Counted from the stretch's first letter, positions 1 through 9,404 are shown. The stretch: DNA of 59,985 bases from Pseudomonadota bacterium (GCA_027624955.1 JAQBTG010000022.1:1-59985); one strand, 5' to 3'. The notes: generated by a model from the sequence alone, not told the origin. Numbers and translations: made by a program.

Positions 1-65
<65 letters not shown>

Positions 66-138
66 TTAGGTGTTTGTGCGCGGTGCGCTGGCGCCTAATT
101 TAGCGTGCGCTTCGGGATTGTAAAGCCGGGCGCGGCGG

Positions 139-1251
139 TCAGCCGGCTTTGCGCAAATATTCGGGGAGCCGGTCCAGCAAGCGGGCAATATCGTCTTCAT
201 CGACAAAGGCATGTACGGAAAGACGGACGCGGCCGTTGTCGGCCCACACCAGGATGTCGTCCTCTGCCGCCAACGCCATCAGGTGTGCGGCGGCGGGATG
301 GGTGAAGCAGATGTTGCCGGCGCGGGCATGTGGTTCCGCCGGTGTGGTAACTGAAAGGCCAAGCTCGGTCAGCGCCGACCTCAGGATGCCGCCGAGCGCC
401 CAAGCGTGGCGCGCAATGCGATCGATGCCGATATCGCCGAGATAGGCGAGCGAGGTGCGCAGGAGATAGGCGTCGAGATGATTCGGGTTGCCCGCTTCGG
501 CCCGCCCGGCGCCTTCCTTTAGCGTGTAGGAAGCCGGTGTCGGCCCCTGCGACGCAGAGTTCCAGCCAATGTGAAGCGGCTCGAAACTGGGCCAGCTTGT
601 CTTGTTCCAGGCGAGTATTCCTGTGTGGGTGCCAAGCAGCCACTTATAGCCGGCGCATACGATGAAATCGGCAAGCCGGCCGTCGACCGGCACCACGCCT
701 AAGGCATGGCTGACATCGACGAGTAAGGCGATACCGCGCGGCCTGAGCGCTGCGGAAAGGGCGGCGATGTCGAGCGCTTGGCCGGTCAGATAGCTAACTT
801 GGCTAACATAGACTATGCGCGTTCGTGTGTCGCAGGCAGCGATGAGGCCATCGAGTTCGACCTGCCAGCCAGCCGGCTCAGCGAGGCGGGTTTCAACGTT
901 GACCCCAGCTAGGCGGGCAAAGGCATAACGGCCGGACGCGTACTCGAGCGACGACGTGACGACATTGTCGCCGCTGCGCCAATCAATGGACGAGAGCACA
1001 GAAGCGATGCCGGCCGAGGCGCTGCCGAGAAGGGCAAAGTCATCGGCTGCGAGGCCGGTCAGTGCCGCCAGCCGGCCGCGCACTTCTTCGCCGACGGCCC
1101 AATGCGCTTGGTAGCCAGGAAAGCCGCGCGCCTTGTCGCGGGCAAATGCTTCGAACGCTTTGCGGTGCGATTTGAGCAAGGGGGGCTCACCACCCGTCGC
1201 CAGATGGGTCACGCCTTCAAGGCCGATGAAATCGCTTTTAGGTGCCAGCAT
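139..1251 (-). CDS. Class V aminotransferase (PLP-dependent, isopenicillin-N epimerase/cysteine desulfurase-like)
   Basis: This 370-residue protein has the layout of the class V fold-type I PLP enzymes. The motif AGYKWLLG places the Schiff-base lysine at about K203, and a VDVSHALG stretch just before it (about residues 178-185) carries the PLP-contacting Asp and His. A GSASAGI segment near residue 77 fits the phosphate-binding region. Length is close to the family norm of 370-400. The reaction cannot be told from sequence alone: epimerases, desulfurases and kynureninase-like enzymes share these motifs. It is the last gene of a minus-strand run with an FMN-fold protein, another aminotransferase and an amidotransferase, which suggests amino-acid or amine metabolism. 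The Shine-Dalgarno site before 1251 is weak, so the start is uncertain. Confidence 0.85.
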   Translation of the reverse strand: MLAPKSDFIGLEGVTHLATGGEPPLLKSHRKAFEAFARDKARGFPGYQAHWAVGEEVRGRLAALTGLAADDFALLGSASAGIASVLSSIDWRSGDNVVTSSLEYASGRYAFARLAGVNVETRLAEPAGWQVELDGLIAACDTRTRIVYVSQVSYLTGQALDIAALSAALRPRGIALLVDVSHALGVVPVDGRLADFIVCAGYKWLLGTHTGILAWNKTSWPSFEPLHIGWNSASQGPTPASYTLKEGAGRAEAGNPNHLDAYLLRTSLAYLGDIGIDRIARHAWALGGILRSALTELGLSVTTPAEPHARAGNICFTHPAAAHLMALAAEDDILVWADNGRVRLSVHAFVDEDDIARLLDRLPEYLRKAG

Positions 1252-1349
1252 GAATATGTCGCCCAGCGTGCCAAGTCACTCCCGCGTGCGGGTATCTTGA
1301 AGTGTCGGTCTCGCGCCCGGTCAGCGCGCTATGTCCGCCCAGCGCGCGG

Positions 1350-1883
1350 TCAACGGGCAACGGCGTCGCCTTCAAGATAGGTTTTTGGCCAGGCGATGCC
1401 CTGCCAGGTCCAGGTCTCGACCGGATCGAGGCGAATCAGCCAGCGCTTCCAGGTCATGGTCGGCTCGAGATAGCTCGGGCCGTTTGCGCCGTAGTAACGC
1501 AGCGCCATCGTGCGCGCCACCTCGACCCAGCGCCCGCCGATGTTGGGCTCTTCCACGATCACCGCTTCGCATTGCGCCGCGAAATTGCGTTGCACACCCG
1601 CCGCCGGGTCTTCTGAAGCATCAGCGAAGGAGGATTCATCGATCGTTACCGCACAGCGCGGCTCAGCTACCAGGAATTTCGCCCATTTCGATTTGGCCCG
1701 CGCCACCAGCCAGATTGATTTGCCATCCCACTGGTACCAGCAAGGAACCGCGTAAGGCCAGCCCTTGGCGTCAAGGCAAGCGATGCGGGCAAGATTGGGC
1801 TCTTCAAGGAATTGATCGACTTCGTCGGTGCTCAGTTTGCCGACCCTACCGCGCCAGCTGTCTTCTGTTTTGTCTGTGCTCAT
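1350..1883 (-). CDS. Pyridoxamine 5'-phosphate oxidase-fold (FMN-binding split barrel) protein
   Basis: This 177-residue protein shows the split-barrel pattern of PNPOx-like proteins: an N-terminal helix (STDEVDQFLEEP), then strands in LARIACLDAKGWPYAVPCWY and later WAKFLVAEPRCAVTIDES, with an aromatic-rich C-terminus. Such proteins bind FMN, F420 or heme, and many act as small-molecule reductases or oxidases. I chose the ATG at 1883 because the reverse strand carries GGGAGAA about 4 bases upstream; the open frame extends further but that part reads as low-complexity, basic, non-protein-like sequence. It lies 28 bases downstream of the class I aminotransferase in the same direction, so the two are probably co-transcribed. 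The ligand and substrate are unknown. Confidence 0.8.
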   Translation of the reverse strand: MSTDKTEDSWRGRVGKLSTDEVDQFLEEPNLARIACLDAKGWPYAVPCWYQWDGKSIWLVARAKSKWAKFLVAEPRCAVTIDESSFADASEDPAAGVQRNFAAQCEAVIVEEPNIGGRWVEVARTMALRYYGANGPSYLEPTMTWKRWLIRLDPVETWTWQGIAWPKTYLEGDAVAR

Positions 1884-1911
1884 ATTTTCTCCCTCAATCG
1901 ACCAATGCGAT

Positions 1912-3096
1912 TCACGACTGTGCGCGGCGCATCTCGGCGCCGGCATTGGTGGCGAAGCGAGTGTAGCATTTCCCGAGGCGCTCGAGCCCCTCGTGCAGGG
2001 CCTCGGGCGCTGCGGCGAGTGACACGCGCACATAGCCTTCTCCGCCGGGGCCGAAATCGAGGCCGGGCACAACCGCAACTCGGTCGACCTCCAGCAGTTG
2101 ATCGGCGAATGTCCGGCTCGGCACGCCGGCACCGCGTATATCGATCCAAAGATAAAACGCACCGTCCGGCGGATGTGCCGTGACGCCATGTTTACTAAGC
2201 ACATCGAGAGCTAGTTGGCGGCGTTCAGAATAGGCCTTGCGCATCTCCGCGACGACGTCTTGCGGGCCTTCCAGTGCAGCCAGGGCGGCCCATTGGCCGG
2301 GAGTGCTGGCGCAGGAAATCATCGCTTCCTGCAAATCGGCGAGAACCGGCGCGATGGCGCGCGGCACCACCATGTAGCCAATGCGCCAGCCTGTCATGGC
2401 GTAGGTTTTGGAGAAGCTGTAAACGCCGATCAAACGATCTCGATGACCCAGCGACGCGGCGCTCACGAAGCTGTCGGTATAGGTCAAGGCTTCGTATGCC
2501 TCGTCGCAAATAATCCACAAATCGTGCGCCGCAGCGAAATCCAACAGCGCCGCCATACGCGCGCGCGGAATGACCGAGCCGATCGGATTGAGCGGGGTGT
2601 TGATCAACAGCAGTTTGGTGGCTGGCCCTACCAGGGTTTCAAGCTCGTCGATATCGGGCAGGAATCCGTTTTCGGCGGTGAGGTGATAGCTCCGGATTAC
2701 GGCCGAGCGCAAGGTCGCCATCATGGTGAAATTCGGCCAGGCCGGGTCGGGCAGCAATACCTCGTCGCCCGGCTCGATGAGGCCGACAAACGCGCTGTAG
2801 AGGGCGCCCATCGCGCCATGGGTGACGACGATCTCGTCGCTGTCGACAGTGATTCCGTTGTCGGCCTTCAGCTTGCGGCAGAGCGCCTCACGCAATTCGG
2901 GCAGTCCGGCGTTGCTGACATATTTGGTATGCCCGGCCTCGATCGCCCGGCTGGCGGCTGAGACGATGTGCGGCGGTGTCGGAAAATTGGGCTCGCCGGG
3001 CGCCAGATTTATGACATCCGGCATGCCCATAATGCGATTAAACGTGTCTCGAATTCCTGATGACGGCATCGCCGCCAGTGTCTTGCCAAGCTGCAT
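1912..3096 (-). CDS. Class I/II PLP-dependent aminotransferase
   Basis: This 394-residue enzyme fits the aspartate-aminotransferase fold, which swaps amino and keto groups through PLP. Visible landmarks are NLAPGEPNFPTP near residue 30, the NTPLNPIG motif near 166 that includes the conserved Asn, the CDEAYEAL segment near 198, and SFSKTYAMTGWRIGY with the PLP lysine at K230. The start at 3096 follows an AAGGGA ribosome site; the frame extends upstream to 3195 without typical family sequence. Substrate preference cannot be read. It sits between the amidotransferase (36 bases upstream) and the FMN-fold gene, and its length is normal for the family. Confidence 0.9.
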   Translation of the reverse strand: MQLGKTLAAMPSSGIRDTFNRIMGMPDVINLAPGEPNFPTPPHIVSAASRAIEAGHTKYVSNAGLPELREALCRKLKADNGITVDSDEIVVTHGAMGALYSAFVGLIEPGDEVLLPDPAWPNFTMMATLRSAVIRSYHLTAENGFLPDIDELETLVGPATKLLLINTPLNPIGSVIPRARMAALLDFAAAHDLWIICDEAYEALTYTDSFVSAASLGHRDRLIGVYSFSKTYAMTGWRIGYMVVPRAIAPVLADLQEAMISCASTPGQWAALAALEGPQDVVAEMRKAYSERRQLALDVLSKHGVTAHPPDGAFYLWIDIRGAGVPSRTFADQLLEVDRVAVVPGLDFGPGGEGYVRVSLAAAPEALHEGLERLGKCYTRFATNAGAEMRRAQS

Positions 3097-3131
3097 CGCG
3101 TGCGGTCCCTTCGTTGCATTACTGGCGCGAA

Positions 3132-3872
3132 CTAATCCACGCCATTCGCCTGGTCCGTCGGGCCGAGCCATACGGAGAGGAAATTTTCCAGCCATTGGCG
3201 CACGACCGGATCATGCACCGGTGCTTCGGCGCGCTGCTGCGCCAGCGGTTGCGCACCTGGTAAATCGAGCTGTGGCGCACCCTTTTCAGAGGTGACCCAG
3301 CGTTCCATCGTTCGCGGAATCATTTCCGGATGAAACTGCACGCCGTAGGCGTTCCGGCCGTAGCGGAATGCCTGGTTGTGGAAGGGACCGCCGCCTGTGG
3401 CGAGCAGCTCGGCTCCATGCGGCAGGTCGAAGCCTTCGCCGTGCCATTGATAGGCTGTCAGGCGCTCGGGGAAGAGCCCGCGTCCCGCCGGCGTTGCGAG
3501 TATTTGGTGATAGCCGATTTCGCGCGCGCCGTCGGGGTGCTCCCACACTTTGGCGCCGAGCGCATGCGCAATCATTTGTGCGCCGAGGCAAATGCCGAGA
3601 AGGGGCGCGTCGTTCTCGACTTGTCCGCCTACCCAGGCAAGCTCGTCGGCAATAAAATACATCTCGCTGGCATCGTTCACCCCCATCGCGCCGCCCAAAA
3701 TGATGGCGGCGACGTAGCCTTCGGGTTTTCCGTCCTTAAGCGGCGGCAACGTGCCGCCGAGAAGTGGACAGCAGATTTCCGTTTCATAGCCGCGTGCCTG
3801 CAGCGCTTCAGCAACAGCGCCTGGATCGGCCTGTTCCGAATGGGTGATAAAAACTATCTTGCCGCCCTGCAT
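3132..3872 (-). CDS. Class I glutamine amidotransferase (GMP synthase-like)
   Basis: This 246-residue protein has the free-standing class I amidotransferase signature: the nucleophile elbow GICLGAQ with Cys at about residue 95, and the C-terminal catalytic His-Glu pair in GVQFHPEM. An oxyanion-type glycine segment ILGGAMGVND precedes the nucleophile. Such proteins release ammonia from glutamine or hydrolyse gamma-glutamyl compounds, for example gamma-glutamyl-polyamines. No synthetase domain is attached. An alternative TTG start at 3911 would add 13 residues; I prefer the ATG at 3872. It heads the minus-strand group with the two aminotransferase genes, consistent with handling of amines or amino acids. 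Confidence 0.85.
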   Translation of the reverse strand: MQGGKIVFITHSEQADPGAVAEALQARGYETEICCPLLGGTLPPLKDGKPEGYVAAIILGGAMGVNDASEMYFIADELAWVGGQVENDAPLLGICLGAQMIAHALGAKVWEHPDGAREIGYHQILATPAGRGLFPERLTAYQWHGEGFDLPHGAELLATGGGPFHNQAFRYGRNAYGVQFHPEMIPRTMERWVTSEKGAPQLDLPGAQPLAQQRAEAPVHDPVVRQWLENFLSVWLGPTDQANGVD

Positions 3873-4181
3873 GCCACCTGTGCCTTCGACTTTGCTCGAG
3901 TGGCGGTCCAACCTATTGTTTTTAAGTTGTTATTCCGAAGCCCATTGGGATATGGGACGAACCGGTAGGGCGCCGATACTCCCCTTACCGTGCCTTCTCG
4001 CCGGAGGCAACAGTTTCCCATGCCTGCTGACCCGTCCGTCGCGGCGAGAAACTGCGCTATTGCGCCGGGCGCGCGGAGTGATAGCATCCAAATCAAGAGA
4101 AACTGACACGCCGTGCCGCACATGAAGATGTGTGGGGTAGCGATGTATCGTTGGAGTTTCCGCGGGTCGGGGGGAGTACCT
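3873..4181. other. Divergent intergenic region, no gene seen
   Basis: This 309-base spacer separates the minus-strand amidotransferase from the plus-strand antiporter. Both genes start from it, so it should hold two promoters, but I could not fix -35/-10 pairs with confidence. A GGGGAG ribosome site lies just before the antiporter ATG at 4182. No RNA gene or repeat is visible. Confidence 0.4.
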
Positions 4182-6665
4182 ATGGACTTACATCTCTTTC
4201 TAGTTGTGCTTGGCCTGTTTGTCTTGTTGCTGATAGCCAGTCTTCTGCAGCCTCTGGCCCGACGCCTGAATTTCCCCTTCACCGTGCTACTCGCCGCCGC
4301 CGGCGTACTGCTCGGCGTCCTCGTGCTCGTCATCCCCGATAAGAGCGGCGCCGGTATCGCCGGAGACTTTCTGCGCGCCATTGAAAATCTGGATATTACC
4401 TCCGAAGCGGTGTTTTTCCTCTTCCTGCCGGCGCTGATTTTTGAATCGGCCATGAGCATCAATGTCCGCCACCTGATGAAGGACATAAAGCCGATCCTGA
4501 TGCTCGCGGTGGTTGGCTTGTTGATCTCGACATTTGCGGTGGGCTTCGCCATGGAGGCGATCTCGGGGGTTGGATTCGTTGCCTGCTTGTTGCTCGGCGC
4601 CATTGTCTCGGCGACCGATCCGGTCGCAGTGGTGGCGATCTTCAAGGACCTCGGGGCCCCCAAACGCCTGACCATCCTGGTCGAGGGCGAAAGCTTGTTT
4701 AACGACGCTACGGCGATTGTGTTGTTTATCATTCTCGCCGGCGTGATGGTCGCCGGCGCCGAAGCTTCCGCCGGTTCCGCGGCGATAGAGTTCATCAAGG
4801 TCTTTTTCGGCGGCATCGCGGTCGGCCTGGTGGCCTCGCGCGCCATGGCCTGGATCATCGGCATGATGCGCAACCTGCCGCTTGTCGAAGTTACGTTGAC
4901 CGTCGTTCTAGCCTATCTCTCCTTCTTGATTGCCGAGCATTATCTGCATGTTTCAGGTGTGATGGCGGTTGTGACTGCCGGCTTGGTAATGGGCTCTTAC
5001 GGGCGCACCAAGGTGTCGCCCGCCACATGGCACGCGCTGCACGAAACCTGGGAACAGCTCGGGTTCTGGGCTAATTCACTTATTTTCTTCCTGGTTGGCT
5101 TGTTGGTTCCGAAGGTACTCAAGGATTTCACTGGCGAGCAAGCAATTTGGCTGGTCGTTCTCGTCGCCGTAGCGTTTACCGCCCGCGCTGCTGTGCTGTT
5201 CGGGGTCTTGCCGCTGATGATCCGGGCCAAGCTCAGCGCCAATGTAAGTGGCGCCTTCAAGACCATCATGTTCTGGGGAGGTTTGCGCGGCGCAGTCTCA
5301 TTGGCCCTGGCGCTTGTCATCTTCGAGACCGACGGCGTTGACCAGGAAGTGAAGAATTTCATCGTCGTCTTGGTTACCTGTTTCGTGCTGATCACCTTGT
5401 TTATTAACGCTACGACGATCCGCTTTGTGATGGCGATGTTTGGGTTGGACAAACTTTCTCCCGCCGATCTGGTGGTGCGCGACCGGGTGATGGCGCTCTC
5501 TCTCACTCGCATCCGCGACGAAATTCATGAAGTCGCCGAGACGCAGCAGGTGTCGCCGAAACTGGCCGGCGAAATCTCCGACGATTACACCAAGCGGCTC
5601 AACGCGCTTGAGCATCAAATGGCGAACACCACCGAGCTCGCCGAGGATGACCGGGTGAAGATCGGCCTTGGCACCTTGGTCAACCGCGAGCGTGAGATTT
5701 ATCTCAAGCGCTTCTCAGACGGGGTGGCTTCGGACGATATCACCCGCGCGCTTTTGGCCGCGACGGACACGCTGGAAGATGGCATGAAAGCCGACGGCGT
5801 CGCCGGCTATGAAGAGGCGGTGACGCAAAAACTCGGCTTCGGTTTCGGCTTCCGCACGGCGATGTATCTTCAACGCAAGTTCGGGCTGACCGGTGCCCTG
5901 CAACGCCAACTCGCTGAGCGCTTCGAAGTCTTGATCGCCACGCAAACCGGGCTACGTCAGTTGTTGGGCATGGCAGCAAAGAGTATGGAGAGCCTACTTG
6001 GGGCCGACGCCGCCACGCGGCTCGAACAGATTGTGCGCCAGCGCGCCGCCGCCACGGACACGGCGCTCGAGGCGCTCAAACTTCAATATCCAGATTATTT
6101 CGATGCCGTACAAAGATGTCATATCGGTCGTGTGGCCGTACGCCTTGAGGATCAGGATTACCGGCGCATGCTGTCCGAGCAACTCATCAGTCCCGATGTG
6201 TACGGCAATCTGATTGCGGATCTCGATAGCCGGGCACGCGATTTCGAAACCATGCCCGAGCTCGACCTTGGTTTGAAGCCCGAGGTCATGGTGGCCAAGG
6301 TGCCATTCTTCGCGGATCTTGACCAAGCGCGCATCCGCCAGATTGTTGCTCTCTTGCGTCCGCGTCTGGTGTTGCCGGGCGAAAAGGTCATTAAAAAGGG
6401 CGAGACCGGAGACGCCATGTATTTCGTCTCCACCGGCGCTCTGGAAGTCGTTATCGGCGACGCTCCCATACGCCTCGGAAGCGGAGATTTCTTCGGTGAG
6501 ATCGCCCTGGTGCGGGATATGCCGCGCAACGCCGATGTGGTGGCGCTCAGTTATTGCCAGATATTGATGCTGCACTCGCGCGAATTCCGCTCCTTGATGG
6601 ACTCGCAGCCCGATCTGAAGGCAACCATCGAGCGCGTCGTCGCGGAGCGTCTCGGCGATTCCTAG
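4182..6665 (+). CDS. CPA1-type Na+(K+)/H+ antiporter with C-terminal cyclic-nucleotide-binding domain
   Basis: This 827-residue inner-membrane protein exchanges cations for protons. The first 400 or so residues are about 12 hydrophobic segments, including GAIVSATDPVAVVAIFKDLG with the ion-binding Thr-Asp region, and LVEGESLFNDATAIVLF with the Asn-Asp pair typical of CPA1/NhaP. Residues about 410-700 form a charged, helical cytoplasmic region. Residues about 706-827 match the CAP/cNMP fold: LPGEKVIKKGETGDAMYF, then GDFFGEIALVRDMPRNADV, which is close to a phosphate-binding cassette with the key Glu and Arg. It is much longer than plain NhaP (about 530). The start follows GGGGAG; upstream in-frame ATGs lack one. 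Gating by a cyclic nucleotide is likely, but ligand identity is unproven. Confidence 0.92.
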   Translation: MDLHLFLVVLGLFVLLLIASLLQPLARRLNFPFTVLLAAAGVLLGVLVLVIPDKSGAGIAGDFLRAIENLDITSEAVFFLFLPALIFESAMSINVRHLMKDIKPILMLAVVGLLISTFAVGFAMEAISGVGFVACLLLGAIVSATDPVAVVAIFKDLGAPKRLTILVEGESLFNDATAIVLFIILAGVMVAGAEASAGSAAIEFIKVFFGGIAVGLVASRAMAWIIGMMRNLPLVEVTLTVVLAYLSFLIAEHYLHVSGVMAVVTAGLVMGSYGRTKVSPATWHALHETWEQLGFWANSLIFFLVGLLVPKVLKDFTGEQAIWLVVLVAVAFTARAAVLFGVLPLMIRAKLSANVSGAFKTIMFWGGLRGAVSLALALVIFETDGVDQEVKNFIVVLVTCFVLITLFINATTIRFVMAMFGLDKLSPADLVVRDRVMALSLTRIRDEIHEVAETQQVSPKLAGEISDDYTKRLNALEHQMANTTELAEDDRVKIGLGTLVNREREIYLKRFSDGVASDDITRALLAATDTLEDGMKADGVAGYEEAVTQKLGFGFGFRTAMYLQRKFGLTGALQRQLAERFEVLIATQTGLRQLLGMAAKSMESLLGADAATRLEQIVRQRAAATDTALEALKLQYPDYFDAVQRCHIGRVAVRLEDQDYRRMLSEQLISPDVYGNLIADLDSRARDFETMPELDLGLKPEVMVAKVPFFADLDQARIRQIVALLRPRLVLPGEKVIKKGETGDAMYFVSTGALEVVIGDAPIRLGSGDFFGEIALVRDMPRNADVVALSYCQILMLHSREFRSLMDSQPDLKATIERVVAERLGDS

Positions 6666-6838
6666 CCCGTAGAGGGAAGCCCGCCCGGCGCCGATTTGTG
6701 ACCGATCGGCAACCCAGCGGAAAGAAATGATCGACCACCTGTGTTGAATGTGTGCGTCGTTAACTACCTCTTAAATATACGACCCCTAAAATGACGTCGT
6801 TAACCTTAATCAGCGGTGTCATAGAGGAGGCTCGACAA

Positions 6839-7042
6839 ATGCTCACACGACGCTCCATCGAAACCTTGATCGATCTGGCTGAAAACAAGCTGAGTCAGAT
6901 TATTCCGTTCGACCGCGACGATGTGCGGGAAATAAAGCTCCTTCAGTCCTGCGTGGACGAGCTGAAATCGGGTGCCTGCGCTTCGGTGAGCGTTGATGGC
7001 CGCGGTACGGCGCGTATCGAAAACCAGTCGGCCACTCACTGA
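6839..7042 (+). CDS. Conserved small protein of unknown function (67 aa)
   Basis: The start at 6839 is fixed by GAGGAGG eight bases upstream. The 67-residue product begins MLTRRSIETLIDLAENKLS and continues with a charged helix (DRDDVREIKLLQSCVDEL), so it is probably two amphipathic helices. I recall similar short proteins in Rhodospirillales genomes but know of no assigned function. It has no membrane segment or metal-binding pattern. It stands alone between the antiporter and the glycosyltransferase, with about 170 bases upstream that can hold its own promoter. Confidence 0.75.
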   Translation: MLTRRSIETLIDLAENKLSQIIPFDRDDVREIKLLQSCVDELKSGACASVSVDGRGTARIENQSATH

Positions 7043-7157
7043 CCTCAAGTTCGCTGCGGAATCGTTGCCTGCCGGGCTCGACTTTTTGGCCTAGGCTTCG
7101 TTTTTCAATCCCGCAATTTGCTTGAAGGACCACGCCCCGCCGCTATGATCCGCCCGA

Positions 7158-7176
7158 ACGCGCCAATTTGGCGCGT
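7158..7176. promoter_or_regulatory. 19-bp perfect palindrome upstream of glycosyltransferase
   Basis: The sequence reads ACGCGCCAA, T, TTGGCGCGT: nine-base arms that are exact reverse complements about a single central base. It ends 17 bases before the ATG at 7194, just upstream of the ribosome site GTGAGG. It could be a repressor operator or, as RNA, a GC-rich hairpin next to the ribosome site. No regulator gene is adjacent. Confidence 0.5.
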
Positions 7177-7193
7177 GAGAGAGGTGAGGCAGC

Positions 7194-8885
7194 ATGCGGG
7201 CCACCGCCGCAATTTATTATCATCCCGAGGGGTTTGATACTTCGGGCAGCAAACTCATGGGACGCCAAGCCGCTGGCGAGGCGTTCCTAAAAGCCTATGC
7301 CGAGCATGGCGGCGCCTCGCCGCTCTATTGTTACAGCAAGACCGAAGCCATGTTTGCGAATTTTCAACAGCGTGTGGCCGCTCTTGCTGGTGCGCAACAC
7401 GCGACTCAGTGGATTTCGCACCAGCAGCCGAACGATTTGGCCAAAGCCGGCTGTCTATTCGTGCCCGGGCCCAATACAACGGATTTGGTCTGGCAGCGCC
7501 GACAATTCGATCCGCGCGGCTATAGCGTGTGCGGCATCACCCACACCACGGCCTCTGAAAGCATTATGGACAGTATCGGCGATCTTATGGTCGCTCCCTA
7601 TCAGTCTTGGGACGCGGTGATTTGCACGTCCGAGGCGGTACGGGAAACATTTCGTCACGTGCTGACCGACTGGGAGGAATATCTGAATGAGCGCACACGC
7701 GGTTTGGCGAACGCGCCGGTTCAGCTTCCGGTGATTCCTCTCGGCGTCGACTGCGCCGGGCTCAGAGCTGACGGTAAGGCAGAAGGTTGGCGCCAAGAAT
7801 GGCGTACGCGCCATGACATCGGCGAAGACGATATCGTCGTGTTGTTTATGGGCAGGCTGAGCTATCACGCCAAGGCACACCCGTTGCCGATGTATCTCGG
7901 ATTGGAGAATGCGGCACGCGAGACCAAACGCAAAATTCATCTCATTCAGGCCGGCTGGTTTGCCAATGATTCCATCGAAAAGGCCTTTGCTGATAGCGCC
8001 CGCACCATTTGCCCCTCCGTCAACGCCATATTCTTGGATGGCCGTGACGGGCATGTTCGCGAATCGATCTGGTATGCCGCTGATATTTTCACTTCGCTGT
8101 CCGATAACATTCAGGAAACTTTCGGACTGACTCCGCTCGAGGCGATGGCAACGGGCCTCCCCGTGGTGGTAACCGACTGGAACGGCTACCGCGATACCAT
8201 CGTCGATGGCGAAACCGGAATTGCCGTTCCTACCGTGTCCCTGCCGCCCGGTTTGGGAGGCGACATCGCGTTCCGCCACGCTGCGGGATTGGATAGCTAT
8301 GATCGCTATCTTGGTCATGCGAGCCTGTGTACCAGCGTCGATGCGGGAGCCTGCGCGAAAGCCTTTCTGCGCCTCATCGACGATGCCGATTTGCGCCGCC
8401 GTATGGGTGAGGCAGGGCGCAGACATGCCAGTGAAAAATTTGATTGGCCGGTTGTCATTGCCTCCTATCAGGCGCTCTGGGATTCGCTTGCGGCGCGCCG
8501 GCGCTCCGCCGCCATCATCGCGCCGCGCCCCGAAAAGGGACCGGGGCATCCCTTGCGCAACGACCCTTTTGCTTTGTTCGCCGGGTATCCGACCGCTCTC
8601 TTGGACGGCAAAGCACGGATCGCGCTCAATCCGGGCGCTGCCGGAGCCTGGTTCAAGGCGATTCGGCAAAATCCCATCGTTTCGTTCGCGCCTTATCTCT
8701 TCCTCTCGGGCGAGGAAACCGACACGCTGCTATCGGTATTGGGAGAGTTGGGGGAGTGTGAAATCGACGCGCTACTGAACCGCATGCCGACCGAAAACCG
8801 GAGCTTGGCTCACCGGACCGTGGCCTGGCTGACCAAACTGAACGTGATCCGCGTCGTCAGCGCCCGCAAGCACACCGGCGGTTGA
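7194..8885 (+). CDS. Glycosyltransferase, GT4-like (GT-B fold)
   Basis: This 563-residue protein has a Rossmann-type N-terminal half and a C-terminal donor-binding domain with VVLFMGRLSYHAKAHP (about residue 220) and FGLTPLEAMATGLPVV (about residue 311). The latter carries the EX7E-type glutamate region of GT4 enzymes. Residues beyond about 430 are an extra tail, ending in a helical LGELGECEIDALLNRMP segment not typical of GT4, so a fused accessory domain is possible. It would transfer a sugar from an NDP-sugar; acceptor and sugar are unknown. The start follows GTGAGG. It has no neighbouring polysaccharide genes, which argues against a capsule or LPS locus. Confidence 0.82.
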   Translation: MRATAAIYYHPEGFDTSGSKLMGRQAAGEAFLKAYAEHGGASPLYCYSKTEAMFANFQQRVAALAGAQHATQWISHQQPNDLAKAGCLFVPGPNTTDLVWQRRQFDPRGYSVCGITHTTASESIMDSIGDLMVAPYQSWDAVICTSEAVRETFRHVLTDWEEYLNERTRGLANAPVQLPVIPLGVDCAGLRADGKAEGWRQEWRTRHDIGEDDIVVLFMGRLSYHAKAHPLPMYLGLENAARETKRKIHLIQAGWFANDSIEKAFADSARTICPSVNAIFLDGRDGHVRESIWYAADIFTSLSDNIQETFGLTPLEAMATGLPVVVTDWNGYRDTIVDGETGIAVPTVSLPPGLGGDIAFRHAAGLDSYDRYLGHASLCTSVDAGACAKAFLRLIDDADLRRRMGEAGRRHASEKFDWPVVIASYQALWDSLAARRRSAAIIAPRPEKGPGHPLRNDPFALFAGYPTALLDGKARIALNPGAAGAWFKAIRQNPIVSFAPYLFLSGEETDTLLSVLGELGECEIDALLNRMPTENRSLAHRTVAWLTKLNVIRVVSARKHTGG

Positions 8886-8915
8886 ACGAAATCAAAAAAA
8901 CACAGGGTTGAATTG

Positions 8916-9404
8916 ATGAATATCGAAGCGCCGCTGGAGATTTACCGCGCAACTGTCCTTCCCCAGTGGATTGATTATAACGGCCATATGAATGTGGCTT
9001 ATTACCTGATGGCCGCCGATCACGCGATGGATGCCTTCGGCACCCGTATTGGCATCGGCGAGAGCTATGTGAAGGCGACCAACAAATCGACATTCGCGCT
9101 CGATACGCGAATTATTTACCTCCGCGAACTTACTCTGGGCGCGCCGATCCGGGTCACCGCCCAATTGATCGCTTATGATTCCAAGCGCATTCATGTTTGC
9201 CTGCAATTGCTGCATGGCGAAGAGGGATGGATCTCGGCGCTGAGCGAATGGGTGCTGGTTCACGTTGATCTCGGCGCGCGGCGGTCGGAGCCGTTGCCAG
9301 AAAAATCCTTGGCGATATTGGGAGAAATTATGGCCGCACATGAAAGCTTGGTGCGCCATGCCGCCTTGGTGCGGCCATTCGGACTTCTACGTAGTGGCGT
9401 ATGA
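8916..9404 (+). CDS. Hot-dog fold acyl-CoA thioesterase (4-hydroxybenzoyl-CoA thioesterase-like)
   Basis: This 162-residue protein carries the motif WIDYNGHMNVAYYL near its N-terminus, which is the active-site Asp and helix start of the 4HBT/YbgC hot-dog family. A long central strand pattern follows (TFALDTRIIYLREL, then IRVTAQLIAYDSKRIHV). These enzymes hydrolyse acyl-CoA thioesters in the cytoplasm; chain preference cannot be read. Some relatives act with carnitine dehydrogenase. ATG at 8916 is preferred over the TTG at 8913. Its stop codon overlaps the next start as ATGA at 9401, which suggests translational coupling to the pentapeptide-repeat gene. Confidence 0.86.
   Translation: MNIEAPLEIYRATVLPQWIDYNGHMNVAYYLMAADHAMDAFGTRIGIGESYVKATNKSTFALDTRIIYLRELTLGAPIRVTAQLIAYDSKRIHVCLQLLHGEEGWISALSEWVLVHVDLGARRSEPLPEKSLAILGEIMAAHESLVRHAALVRPFGLLRSGV

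Noticed and set aside
7455-8669. 404-residue minus frame opposite the glycosyltransferase
   Set aside because: Antisense shadow. No start site, and the plus strand carries clear GT motifs.
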